Part shown: piece after piece, positions 51,997 to 60,293 of the stretch
Layout of the letters: every line of letters starts with the position of its first letter
Position numbering within the stretch: the first letter of the stretch is position 1
Source of the DNA: JAGOTP01 sp964598725
GTDB lineage: Bacteria > Patescibacteriota > Patescibacteriia > 2-12-FULL-60-25
Direction: 5' to 3'
Assembly (NCBI GenBank): GCA_964598725.1
Contig: CAZRCW010000001.1
Span: 744,001-808,000, forward strand
Length of the DNA: 64,000 nucleotides
Program-made: the position numbers and the translations under genes
Notes under the pieces: model-generated
Seen by the model: the letters and a program-made list of their open reading frames with translations, nothing else
Told to the model about the DNA's origin: nothing
The model's database searches: none

Positions 51997-53016
51997 ATGA
52001 GCACTGATCCGTTCGCCGACACCCGCTTCGAAGGCAAGTCCGAGGCCTCTCCCGAAGACATCGCTGCTGAGATGCAGTTCCGTCGCAGCGTCTACAGACG
52101 ACTGTGGGAAACCACTCCTGAGAGCGACGGAAAGCGTTCGATCGTTTTCAACAACGGAGAGGAACTTCACAAGTTTCCTCGCCGAGCCATGATCGAACTC
52201 GGCCTCATCGATCAGAAAGGTCTCGAGTACGCTGGCCTCGAAGGCCATTTAGGCATCGAGGAGCGTTACAAGTCGCTGATGGAGCGATGCGGCTGGGTGA
52301 AGTTCGAGCGCATCCCGCGCGCTGATCTCAGCCTCGAAGAGACCTACTGCGTAACGCTCCTCGTCGACCCTGACAAGATCGACGAACTTGATCAGCCGTA
52401 CATCGCCGACCTACCGCCCATTACGATCGCCGTCGAGACCATCGAGCTGATGCCCGCCTACAAGCGGCTGCTCGGTGTGTCGACGGAGTTCAAGGGCGAA
52501 CGATGCGTCGCGGATCCGGTGCGCGCTCTTACGAACTACTTCTCACAGGGAAGGGCGTACGACGCGGACGAAACCGTCAACATGCTCATCGACGCCGGCC
52601 TTGCCGAGTGGCGCAGCCACAACGCGGTCGGAACTGAGGGCGACAGGCTCTTCCTGATGCCCCTCCCCGTTGATACGAGCGTACCACCGCCTTCACCGAC
52701 CGTAACCCAGCCGGAAGAAGCAGACCTCGCGGTCTTGCTGCGGAGCAAGCGAGCAGAACTCCAGCGCTCGCTCGAGAACAGCCTCGAAACAAGCGGCCAG
52801 CTGCAGGCTCAGATTCGAGATCTGCAGTCGCAGCTCGCGGCGCTTGAACACGAAGCCACAACGGTAGCAACAAATTCGTCGAACCTCGGTCGCGAGATCA
52901 GGACCATCGACGAGCAGTTGCAAGCACTCGCAGAGATCGAGCAAGCCGAGCGGGAACTCGCCGCGCGCAAGGCTCAGATCCGTGCCGCCATCGCCGTCGC
53001 TGGTTCCAGCAAGTAG
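51997..53016 (+). CDS. Orphan coiled-coil protein of GC-rich cassette 7
   Basis: 339 aa, not recognised. The N-terminal 230 residues are mixed alpha/beta without known motifs (FRRSVYRRLWETTPESDG; HLGIEERYKSLMERCGWVKF). Residues about 245-335 form a long coiled coil (SKRAELQRSLENSLETSGQLQ onward). GGAGGT lies 6 nt before the ATG, a strong Shine-Dalgarno element. It is the largest cassette gene. A structural or filament-binding role cannot be tested here. Confidence 0.75.
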   Translation: MSTDPFADTRFEGKSEASPEDIAAEMQFRRSVYRRLWETTPESDGKRSIVFNNGEELHKFPRRAMIELGLIDQKGLEYAGLEGHLGIEERYKSLMERCGWVKFERIPRADLSLEETYCVTLLVDPDKIDELDQPYIADLPPITIAVETIELMPAYKRLLGVSTEFKGERCVADPVRALTNYFSQGRAYDADETVNMLIDAGLAEWRSHNAVGTEGDRLFLMPLPVDTSVPPPSPTVTQPEEADLAVLLRSKRAELQRSLENSLETSGQLQAQIRDLQSQLAALEHEATTVATNSSNLGREIRTIDEQLQALAEIEQAERELAARKAQIRAAIAVAGSSK

Positions 53017-53024
53017 TAAACCGA

Positions 53025-53081
53025 CACGGGGTACAGAACACCGCAACTTCGCGGACCTACGTTCTGGATCTACCCCCTCGT
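53025..53081 (+). terminator. GC-rich hairpin after cassette 7
   Basis: GGGGT and AGAAC on the 5' arm pair with GTTCT and ACCCC on the 3' arm, with an inner CCGC..GCGG hairpin and ACG/CGT closing. No T-tract follows. Confidence 0.65.
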
Positions 53082-53125
53082 CACTTAGTATCTATCTTTG
53101 ATGGGAATTGAGTAACGAGTGCAAT

Positions 53126-53158
53126 ACAAAACACCCACGAATAAAGTGGGTGTTTTGT
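53126..53158. terminator. Intrinsic terminator
   Basis: ACAAAACACCCAC / GTGGGTGTTTTGT with a 7-nt loop. From here to 53386 I see no convincing gene. Confidence 0.92.
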
Positions 53159-53386
53159 TATAAGGCCGTTTATTGCAGAAATCGTTCAGGCTTAAAAGGA
53201 TGTCTACAAGTGCGCTAGAATCCGTACGCTCACTGGCATCTGCTTCGACATACATTTGCGTCGCATCTTGCAACGAAGGGGGTGTCGATCAACATCATCT
53301 AAGAGCTACTTGGACACAGTACTGTCACGATGACGATGCGGTATGCACATCTTGCACCGTCTGCACTTAGAGAGGCTGTTGAATTA

Positions 53387-53968
53387 CTAAGCACTGAATA
53401 CAGGGAAACAGAACTCAACACTTTCATCAGCACGGATGACCGGGCCGGACAATTTAAAACGAACTGACAGCACAAGCTCGCCCTGCAACATCTTGAGTTT
53501 GCATTCTTTAATCTCATCTATATCCAACTTCAGAGGAACCTCAGACATTATCTCATACAGAGCTTTAAAGAACGCATCCTCCTGAGCAAATAAATCGGCT
53601 CGCTTCAAATAAACTGGCACGGTCTTAAGCTGGCGCAAAAGTTCATTAAGAATCTCTCTTTTGTTATATATCGGTTTTACTTGAAATTTACCGCCTTTTC
53701 TTGATACTTCGACCAATACACTCAACATCTCACCGGACGCGTCTACGGCTACACCCCGATCCTTTAAATTAATGTGGGCAACAAAACCAGCTAGATCCCA
53801 CAGAACGGCACTATTTTTGAAGTATTCAAATCGCATATAACCAAGCAGCATCGCGACATCATCGCTAGAAAATTCGCCTGAAACTATTCTAGAGCATCTC
53901 GCTGCAATCCTACTAGGTAAGGACTGGTTTTTAGAATTGTATGCCTTAGGAATGGAAGAATCAACCAT
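53387..53968 (-). CDS. Unrecognised cytosolic protein, second gene of an accessory pair
   Basis: 193 aa, not recognised and without signal or membrane helix. The N-terminal helical part (SLPSRIAARCSRIVSGEFSSDDVAMLLGYMRF) is followed by a beta-rich C-terminus (LKLDIDEIKECKLKMLQGELVLSVRFKLSG). It begins 8 bp inside the preceding gene. AT-richer than housekeeping genes and located in the accessory island; a defence or toxin-antitoxin role is possible but unproven. Confidence 0.65.
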   Translation of the reverse strand: MVDSSIPKAYNSKNQSLPSRIAARCSRIVSGEFSSDDVAMLLGYMRFEYFKNSAVLWDLAGFVAHINLKDRGVAVDASGEMLSVLVEVSRKGGKFQVKPIYNKREILNELLRQLKTVPVYLKRADLFAQEDAFFKALYEIMSEVPLKLDIDEIKECKLKMLQGELVLSVRFKLSGPVIRADESVEFCFPVFSA

Positions 53969-54563
53969 ACCTCATGCTGGTAAATAGTGGATGCGCCTTC
54001 GCTTTCTCGAGGTCGACTATCACACCCTCCCTTAGATCTTTTATGATTTTGAGGACACCGATTAAATCATTGAGGCCACTTAGAATTGATTTGTTCGCTT
54101 TCTCGATTCTAACACGACTGTCATCGACCATAGGCCAATTCACATAGAAACCATCAACATGCGACTGTCGCAGACTAAGCCTCTTTACAAGCGTATTAGC
54201 AGTGTGAAGGTAGGAGTATAGCCTTCTACTATCTTCATTGGTGTAGTCGATATAGTTATTCGAAAAATGATTCAGCCAGGTTGTATCTAGATCGACCGCA
54301 AGCAACGGCCTCGTTGAGTCGCTCTTAAGCAACTGCACTCTTTCTGAGCAGATTCTAATATTGTAATCCAACTCAGTATTCAACGCTGATTGAACTGCTG
54401 TAAACTCTGCTTGTTTCTTGGCGATGATTTCTCGCTTATTTAGCACTCGCTCGATACCTAAAACTATTGCCGCTCCAACAAACGAGCCTACGACGTTACC
54501 GAGAAGACTTATCCAATCAAACGTAGACCGGCTTGTCACGAAGACGGGAATTGTGTGGTGCAT
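53961..54563 (-). CDS. Unrecognised single-pass membrane protein beside the structured RNA
   Basis: 200 aa, not recognised. A short polar N-terminus precedes a membrane helix (WISLLGNVVGSFVGAAIVLGIERVL at about 17-41). A long helical, mostly cytoplasmic domain with a coiled-coil stretch follows (KREIIAKKQAEFTAVQSALNTEL). It is the first gene after the candidate RNA on the same strand (about 128 nt). -1 is A, unlike most host genes. Confidence 0.65.
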   Translation of the reverse strand: MHHTIPVFVTSRSTFDWISLLGNVVGSFVGAAIVLGIERVLNKREIIAKKQAEFTAVQSALNTELDYNIRICSERVQLLKSDSTRPLLAVDLDTTWLNHFSNNYIDYTNEDSRRLYSYLHTANTLVKRLSLRQSHVDGFYVNWPMVDDSRVRIEKANKSILSGLNDLIGVLKIIKDLREGVIVDLEKAKAHPLFTSMRYG

Positions 54564-54690
54564 TTAAAAATATTATCAGTCTGATTTTGGATTAACCAGA
54601 CGAGCTCTAAGTCAACTACGGCAAACGGCCGTCAGCCAACAGCTGTTCAGCATGATATACAAAACCCTCCCTCACTGAATTTCTTCGCTC

Positions 54691-54900
54691 AACAAAACAA
54701 AAACACCACGTCAATCGTGGTGTCAATGCTGGCTTGGCTTTACAACGAGGCTCGAACCTATTTCCAGTCTCAGACGTGACCAAAGGAGGGGCATGGGGAG
54801 GATTATCCGCCCCATTCCTCCAAGGCCTCTGCTAGTTGAACGCCTAGTTGAATCAGTGTTCAACTAGCAGATCCAAGAAAAGCATCTCAGCCAAGCCAAA
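54691..54900 (-). ncRNA. Candidate structured non-coding RNA with intrinsic terminator
   Basis: Read on the minus strand. A 10-bp closing stem (TGGCTTGGCT with AGCCAAGCCA, 54889-54898 and 54730-54739) begins at the predicted transcription start. Inside is a 13-bp hairpin (54829-54841 with 54858-54870) whose 3' partner of CTAGTTGAA exists in two copies, so two exclusive hairpins are possible. A GC-rich hairpin follows (54785-54821). The molecule ends in a terminator at 54691-54723 (ACACCACG / CGTGGTGT then T-rich). It matches no tRNA, tmRNA, RNase P, 6S or SRP signature that I can verify. Confidence 0.6.
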
Positions 54901-54906
54901 TCTCAA

Positions 54907-54936
54907 ATACAAAAAACCGTGACTACTATGTGACAA
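54907..54936 (-). promoter_or_regulatory. Promoter of the candidate RNA
   Basis: Minus strand TTGTCA (54931-54936), 18 bp, TTGTAT (54907-54912); transcription would start near 54900, exactly at the outer stem. Confidence 0.55.
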
Positions 54937-54951
54937 CACAATCAACTGAAC

Positions 54952-54992
54952 GACAAAGTATATATACATACCTATCTAAAATATACTTTGTC
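54952..54992. repeat. Inverted repeat with 12-bp perfect arms
   Basis: GACAAAGTATAT (54952-54963) and ATATACTTTGTC (54981-54992) separated by 17 bp. It lies upstream of the RNA promoter and could be a repressor or activator site, or a cruciform. Confidence 0.8.
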
Positions 54993-55112
54993 TCTTTACA
55001 ACTTATTGCTTGTTTTATTTACTACATCTATCTCTCTTCTATTATCTATTCATATTGAATATTTCTTTAACTTTAGTTGACTGACTCTGAGGGAAACTGA
55101 ACAGAAGAAGAA

Positions 55113-55135
55113 GGGGGCTTGGGACGGGGATGGGG
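55113..55135 (+). other. Predicted G-quadruplex motif in a nearly T-free purine tract
   Basis: Four G-runs (5, 3, 4 and 4 Gs) separated by 2-3 bases, with a fifth run at 55142-55144, inside a stretch from about 55091 to 55195 that is almost free of T. No convincing gene covers it. Confidence 0.6.
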
Positions 55136-55414
55136 AGAAGAGGGCGACGGAACAGGAACCGGGAACAGAAACGAACGGACACAACCCACAACAACCAACA
55201 CAATAGGCGGACCTCAGGTCTGTCTTTTTGTTTTACCTCTTCCGCATCAGGGCTATTCATTCTAGCGCCAGCTTTTCCTTCGTCAAGGTAGAACTCGTTG
55301 CCCTCGTCTCCACCTGTGACAAAGGCAAGCTATCAGGCGCTTCTTTCTAGCCCGTCTGATGCGACGTATTCGGCCGGTCCATCGGATCATATTCAAGGCC
55401 GTTTTTTCGTTTCT

Positions 55415-55705
55415 ATGGAAAACGTTATTCTCTCTAACTGGAAGGGTTCAGCGAACACTGCTGAATCCGTAAAGAAGCAGATCGTGGCGCGCTGGGGTGA
55501 GGCTGAGGCGGATAGCTACGACCCAAAATCGAACTGTCTCACGTTCAGCCAATGGCAGTCTTACGGATACATGGTGAAGAAGGGTGAGAAAGCACTCAAA
55601 TCCATCACCATCATTGAAAAGAAGAATGAGAAAGGAGAGGTGGTTGAGAAGTACCCGAAGACGGTCAATCTCTTCTATGTGAGACAGGTGGAGAAGATGA
55701 GCTAA
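55415..55705 (+). CDS. ArdC N-terminal-like (DUF1738-type) protein
   Basis: 96 aa. The core SFSQWQSYGYMVKKGEKALKSI-type segment (WQSYGYMVKKGEKAL seen) matches the single-stranded DNA-binding N-terminal domain of ArdC/LtrC antirestriction proteins. The C-terminal peptidase domain is missing, so it is a stand-alone short form. The start at 55415 (TCTATG) is preferred to a TTG at 55298. It could protect incoming DNA; it sits beside restriction genes. Confidence 0.65.
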   Translation: MENVILSNWKGSANTAESVKKQIVARWGEAEADSYDPKSNCLTFSQWQSYGYMVKKGEKALKSITIIEKKNEKGEVVEKYPKTVNLFYVRQVEKMS

Positions 55706-55711
55706 ACAATC

Positions 55712-55747
55712 AAAAACAGGGATCGGCGAAAGCCGGTCCCTGTTTTG
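55712..55747. terminator. Intrinsic terminator
   Basis: AAAACAGGGA and CGGC / GCCG and TCCCTGTTTT with a GAAA tetraloop, after the ArdC-like gene. Confidence 0.93.
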
Positions 55748-55790
55748 CGTTGCCTTACTGCTTAAAGTATGAGGATTTTGGTATATTTCA

Positions 55791-55819
55791 TTGACTTTTA
55801 GCTTAGAAAATGCTAAAAA
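55791..55819 (+). promoter_or_regulatory. Promoter of the DUF2130 gene
   Basis: TTGACT at 55791-55796, 17 bp, TAAAAA at 55814-55819; the start is 17 nt further on. Confidence 0.6.
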
Positions 55820-55835
55820 TCTGAACAATTATCAT

Positions 55836-57059
55836 ATGAACGAAATTAAATGCCCAAAATGCGTGACCTCTTTTAAAATCGATGAGGCGGGTTTTGCTGA
55901 CATTCTTAAACAAGTTCGAGATGAGGAGTTTAACAAAGATCTAAAGGAACGTGAGCGCATGTTTGCTGCGGACAAAGAAAGTTCCGTCAAACTCGCCGAG
56001 GCAAATATTACAAATATACTGCAAGCAGACCTTGCAAAGAAGGAGACGGAATTAGCGGAAATAAAATCAAAAATGAACAATGCAGAACTCGAAAAAAAAC
56101 TCGCCATCACTGAAGCGGTCAATAAAGTTGAGAAAGAGCGTGATGAACTCGCCGGTGAGCTGAAGAGTAAAGATACTGAGAAGCAGCTACTCGAGACCGC
56201 ATTAAAGGAGAAATATGCCGCCGAGATCAAGACCAAGGACGACATTATAAAGATGAAAGATGAGGAAATCGCCCTTCGTAAAGACATGAAGGTCAAACTC
56301 TCAACAAAGATGGTTGGTGAAACGCTTGAACAGCACTGCGAAACTGAATTTAACAAGCTTCGTGCAACTGGTTTCCAGAATGCGTATTTTGAAAAAGATA
56401 ACGATGCAAAAAATGGTAGCAAGGGTGATTATATTTACCGCGAAACCGATGAGGCTGGTAATGAAATCATCTCTGTTATGTTTGAAATGAAAAATGAGGG
56501 CGATGAGACCGCTACAAAACATAAAAACGAGGACTTTTTACGCGAGCTCGATAAAGACCGTACAGAGAAAAAGTGTGAGTACGCAGTACTCGTGACGCTT
56601 CTGGAGGCCGAAAATGAGCTATATAATACTGGCATCGTTGACGTCTCGTACAAACATCCAAAAATGTATGTAGTGCGTCCACAATTTTTCATTCCTATAA
56701 TTACCCTGCTGCGGAACGCAGCCTTGAATTGCCTCAAATACAAAGCCGAGCTCGCCCTGGTAAGGAACCAGAATGTCGACATCACAAACTTTGAAGAAAA
56801 CATAAATACGTTTAAAGAGGGTTTTGCGAAAAATTATCAGCTTGCTTCTAGTCGCTTTAAAACAGCTATCGACGAAATAGACAAAACAATAGACCATCTC
56901 CAAAAAACGAAAGAGGCTCTCTTGTCATCTGAAAACAATCTTCGTCTCGCTAATAATAAAGCAGAAGATTTGACAGTCAAAAGATTAACGCGCGGCAATC
57001 CTACGATGACAGCTAAATTTGCAGAGCTCTCGGATGCCTATAAAACTACAGAAGGATAA
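55836..57059 (+). CDS. DUF2130 protein (coiled coil plus nuclease-like C-terminal domain)
   Basis: About 407 aa. A CPKC pair at the N-terminus, a long coiled coil at about 25-165, then the DUF2130 domain with GSKGDYIY and ISVMFEMKNE, which resembles a PD-(D/E)xK core (Asp, then Glu-x-Lys). A second coiled coil closes it. Function unproven; related proteins are scattered in mobile and defence regions. It diverges in base use (AT-rich) from housekeeping genes. Confidence 0.82.
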   Translation: MNEIKCPKCVTSFKIDEAGFADILKQVRDEEFNKDLKERERMFAADKESSVKLAEANITNILQADLAKKETELAEIKSKMNNAELEKKLAITEAVNKVEKERDELAGELKSKDTEKQLLETALKEKYAAEIKTKDDIIKMKDEEIALRKDMKVKLSTKMVGETLEQHCETEFNKLRATGFQNAYFEKDNDAKNGSKGDYIYRETDEAGNEIISVMFEMKNEGDETATKHKNEDFLRELDKDRTEKKCEYAVLVTLLEAENELYNTGIVDVSYKHPKMYVVRPQFFIPIITLLRNAALNCLKYKAELALVRNQNVDITNFEENINTFKEGFAKNYQLASSRFKTAIDEIDKTIDHLQKTKEALLSSENNLRLANNKAEDLTVKRLTRGNPTMTAKFAELSDAYKTTEG

Positions 57060-57157
57060 GGTTCTGGCGCATTCAGGCAGTCAACAATTAAAGTAGTAAA
57101 AAGTCAGGCCGGTCTTGGAACAGCCCAGAGTCATTCAGAGTGAACAGGTTTTCTTGT

Positions 57158-60100
57158 TTATGATTCGTTCTGCTTATACCGCAACCTACGCTTATCAAAT
57201 GCCGGACGCGTTCCTTCAAGAATATCAACTAGGCGCTTGTTCATTTCAGGGTTTTCAATAGCTCCGGCAGATAAGCTGAAAGCGTTACCGTTCGCCTTAT
57301 CTATGCTTACATAGATAATTTGTTCAGCATCAGCCACAACTGCCAAGTTAGGATTATGTGTGACCATGATAATTTGGCGGCACTGCTTGGCTTGTTTGAT
57401 AAAAGGCACGAGAATACGAGAAACACTCTTATTATCAAGGTTATCTTCAGGTTGATCAATAATGAGAGGGATATCGTTTTTATCTAACATGAGATAAAAC
57501 ACTAAAAGCAGAGCTCCCTTTTCACCCGGGGAAAGAGTGTCTATATTTTTTGCATCCAATTGTAGCTGATACTTTGGATTAAGGTACTCGAGGGAGAAAA
57601 GATAATCAAAGAATCCAGCCTGGTCAGTGATTTGATCGCTGATATACTTCTGGCGTTCCTCGTCTTTTACCTCCGAACGCTGATCCCGCTCAAGAAGAGT
57701 AATGAGTTTATTGAGCAAGATTTTGACGCTCTCTTCATTGTCAGGGTCTACATCCACAATCGCCGTCTTCAAAGCCTTTCTTCCCTCATCAACTCCACGA
57801 AAACTTCCTTTAACTTGTTGATTTACAAATGCGAAGAAACGATTTTCAAAGTCATCGGATAAAACAAATCCGGTCTTCAAGATAATCTTGTATTCATTCA
57901 GTAAAATTTGATTTGAACGGATGATTACATCGATTGAGTCTTTTACCGTCTGGTAAATTTCAATAATTTCTTTTTTCTTCTTGAAAATTAATACCGTCTT
58001 CTCTAGACGCTTTGCCCGTTCTTGCTGTATGAGCGTTGGAAGGTTGTTTTCAAGATAAGCAATGCGAGCATCGAAGTATTTCAAAGTGCCCGTTACATCT
58101 TCATCACCAATGAGCTCATTCTTCCGCACATCCCATCTTGCCTTAACCTCAAGGTATGCTTGGTACTTTCTCGTAGGGACGTCCAAGCTCTGCTTAAGCG
58201 AATCACGTTCAGTTATCTTTTGTCCGATCTTTATATTGATACTGCCACCAGCCAATGCCAGCTTCCGTGTCTCATCCTCAATCAGGTCCAGCGACTCTGA
58301 GGACACAAGCAAATTGCCATACTCAGCCAACTTCTTTTCTTTTTCAAGAATTGTCGCATCTACCTGCTTGTAATTTACTTTCAACGTAAAAAGCTTATCC
58401 CAAGATACGAAGTATTTCGTAACAATTGTCGTGTGTTTTTCCTGGAAATCCGAAATGTCTTCCTCCTTTAATTTTAGGGTCTGCTTAAAGCTTCTCAAAT
58501 CTTCCAATTCTTTTGCTACTTCACTGTACTTCTCAGCACACGCATCTCTCTGCTCTTCGAGTAGATGTATTTCACTATTTATTTTGGTGATGCTTTCGAT
58601 ATCCCGTTTCTGTTTATCGAGCACCCCTGATTCTTTTGAAGGATCTTTAACTTCGATGGGAATACTTTTCTCATGTGCAGCAATTTCAAGCTCTTTTTGC
58701 TTTTTCAAGTTTTCTATTCTCGTTTTATAGTCCGGATGAACTTCTGACTCTAACAAAACTAGACTTCGATTGATTTCTGTAATCTCTGACTTAAGAACAT
58801 AAATTTCATTATTGATGTTCTGCGACTTGTACTCAATTAGATCCGCGAATGTCTTTTGATCAAGCCTCTTATCGGTGCTCAAATGAGAAAATACTACTTC
58901 TTCTAATTCCTTACTAAATGTTTCATCATTAAGATCATTACAAAGATTTTCAAAGTAGTTCTGAGGAAGATATTTGATGGTTTCTGGTTGCCTTAAATCA
59001 ACATCTTCACTCAATAACTTCGATTCACTCCCACCACTAACCCATGTCAACGTTGCCTGAAATTTTCCCGCGAGATTGCCCTTCTTAAATTTCTTATCGC
59101 TTAAAAAGGAAAAATGTCCATGATTCGGCGTATTACCGATGAGCCCAAGAATATCAGCAACAGCACTTTTACCACTTCCTTTATTTCCGATAATCGACAC
59201 CAGTTCCGGACTGAGTACGAATTCAGTTTTATCAAACCAAACACCTTGCGACTGGTCATAAGTCCCAACCTTATCAATCGTAAGCGAACGAATAAATTTC
59301 GTTGGACGATTTCGGACCGAGGGCAAAATAGGGGGTTCCTCACCTATAAAAACCCGCTCTTTTTCAAAAACAACCTGCTTCAGCCCTTCAAATGTAGGAT
59401 CTGCCTTGATCCAGCAATAATTTCCTGCACCGTCATTAGAAAATACATCCTTTAAACATCGAGAATCGCTCCCTAATGTAAACACAAATTCAGCCGTTAG
59501 GTCCTGGTGTTGCAAAATAAATCCCGACGTCGCGTCAGCAGACTTCTTATGTTTTGATTGTAGGATATTCACTTTCTGTGCATTGAACTGGTCGGCAAGA
59601 TGCGTACGATCAGTTTTGCCTCTTTCTTGGAAGAGGCCGTTGTCAGAATTGCAGTGCGGGTATATTAGAAGACCGCCGATTTCATCAACTATCGCCAAAA
59701 CATCCTTATAAGACTTGTCAGAGATGGTTAGAGCATCGTTCGTTTTTCGATTGTGAACGTTTATTTTTGTGAGTAAAGATTTAACTCCCGCCGAATAAGT
59801 CGCTTGGCCATATGGAATATGGTCAAGCATAACAATCATATGCACCCCCTGCACATTAATCTCTATCCCAGGAATAACCTTTACACGAGTATTTTTTGCT
59901 TCGTTCATGAACGCATCTAGTAGATGGTCATGATCGTAGTTATGATCCGTAAGACAAATTGCGCCTACGCCATCGACAAAGACATCTAAGTAGTTAAGGA
60001 ATAACTTTGCATAATTTGCCGCCTTCACATTCTTCGAATCGGTGCTCGTAAAAAAGTAGGCTTTTGAATCATACTTTTTTATCAGCTCTTTACTACCGAT

Positions 60101-60256
60101 AATCGAAATAAGCTCTTGGCACTTGTCCGGGAAATTATTTTCTAAATCATCCCAATAACCTTCAATCGAACAGTAGCCATCGTCAAGAACAGTCTGAACT
60201 TGTAAGTCCCACTTTCTCCACTCCGATCCTCTTAGATATTGGTTTTGATTATCCAT
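57158..60256 (-). CDS. TrlF-family PHP domain and SMC-like ATPase
   Basis: 1032 aa. The N-terminal PHP phosphoesterase-like domain (GSEWRKWDLQVQT, ICLTDHNYD, GIEINVQGVHMIV, IYPHCN, GSDSR) has Gln in place of the first two His. An SMC/RecN-like ATPase follows: Walker A GNKGSGKS near 357, a long coiled coil of roughly 450-850, signature LSPGEKGALLLVF and Walker B PLIIDQPEDNLD. TrlF-type proteins accompany restriction modules. It is third in the operon after res and mod. Confidence 0.88.
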   Translation of the reverse strand: MDNQNQYLRGSEWRKWDLQVQTVLDDGYCSIEGYWDDLENNFPDKCQELISIIGSKELIKKYDSKAYFFTSTDSKNVKAANYAKLFLNYLDVFVDGVGAICLTDHNYDHDHLLDAFMNEAKNTRVKVIPGIEINVQGVHMIVMLDHIPYGQATYSAGVKSLLTKINVHNRKTNDALTISDKSYKDVLAIVDEIGGLLIYPHCNSDNGLFQERGKTDRTHLADQFNAQKVNILQSKHKKSADATSGFILQHQDLTAEFVFTLGSDSRCLKDVFSNDGAGNYCWIKADPTFEGLKQVVFEKERVFIGEEPPILPSVRNRPTKFIRSLTIDKVGTYDQSQGVWFDKTEFVLSPELVSIIGNKGSGKSAVADILGLIGNTPNHGHFSFLSDKKFKKGNLAGKFQATLTWVSGGSESKLLSEDVDLRQPETIKYLPQNYFENLCNDLNDETFSKELEEVVFSHLSTDKRLDQKTFADLIEYKSQNINNEIYVLKSEITEINRSLVLLESEVHPDYKTRIENLKKQKELEIAAHEKSIPIEVKDPSKESGVLDKQKRDIESITKINSEIHLLEEQRDACAEKYSEVAKELEDLRSFKQTLKLKEEDISDFQEKHTTIVTKYFVSWDKLFTLKVNYKQVDATILEKEKKLAEYGNLLVSSESLDLIEDETRKLALAGGSINIKIGQKITERDSLKQSLDVPTRKYQAYLEVKARWDVRKNELIGDEDVTGTLKYFDARIAYLENNLPTLIQQERAKRLEKTVLIFKKKKEIIEIYQTVKDSIDVIIRSNQILLNEYKIILKTGFVLSDDFENRFFAFVNQQVKGSFRGVDEGRKALKTAIVDVDPDNEESVKILLNKLITLLERDQRSEVKDEERQKYISDQITDQAGFFDYLFSLEYLNPKYQLQLDAKNIDTLSPGEKGALLLVFYLMLDKNDIPLIIDQPEDNLDNKSVSRILVPFIKQAKQCRQIIMVTHNPNLAVVADAEQIIYVSIDKANGNAFSLSAGAIENPEMNKRLVDILEGTRPAFDKRRLRYKQNES

Positions 60257-60293
60257 ACATCAGCAGTTATCTCTGAAAGCTTTCATCATTTCC

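Noticed and set aside
15674..53081. Integron attC sites after the GC-rich cassettes.
   Set aside because: The RYYYAAC/GTTRRRY core pairs are not present at the hairpin ends, the genes are dispersed rather than in an array, and each has its own promoter.
53173..53370. A 65-codon plus-strand frame (Ser/Cys-rich).
   Set aside because: No start context, odd composition, no promoter, and it runs antisense to a gap between terminator and gene end.
54730..54800. A tRNA or tmRNA on the minus strand, suggested by GGTTCGAGCC and the outer stem.
   Set aside because: The T-stem does not pair properly, the distance from the T-loop motif to the acceptor-like stem is wrong, and no anticodon arm or tag reading frame fits.
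54691..54900. A retron msr-msd RNA, because of the outer inverted repeat and hairpins.
   Set aside because: No reverse transcriptase gene lies nearby in any frame.
55042..55260. A 72-codon minus-strand frame opposite the purine tract.
   Set aside because: Its Leu/Pro/Ser-rich sequence simply reflects the purine bias of the other strand; no convincing start.
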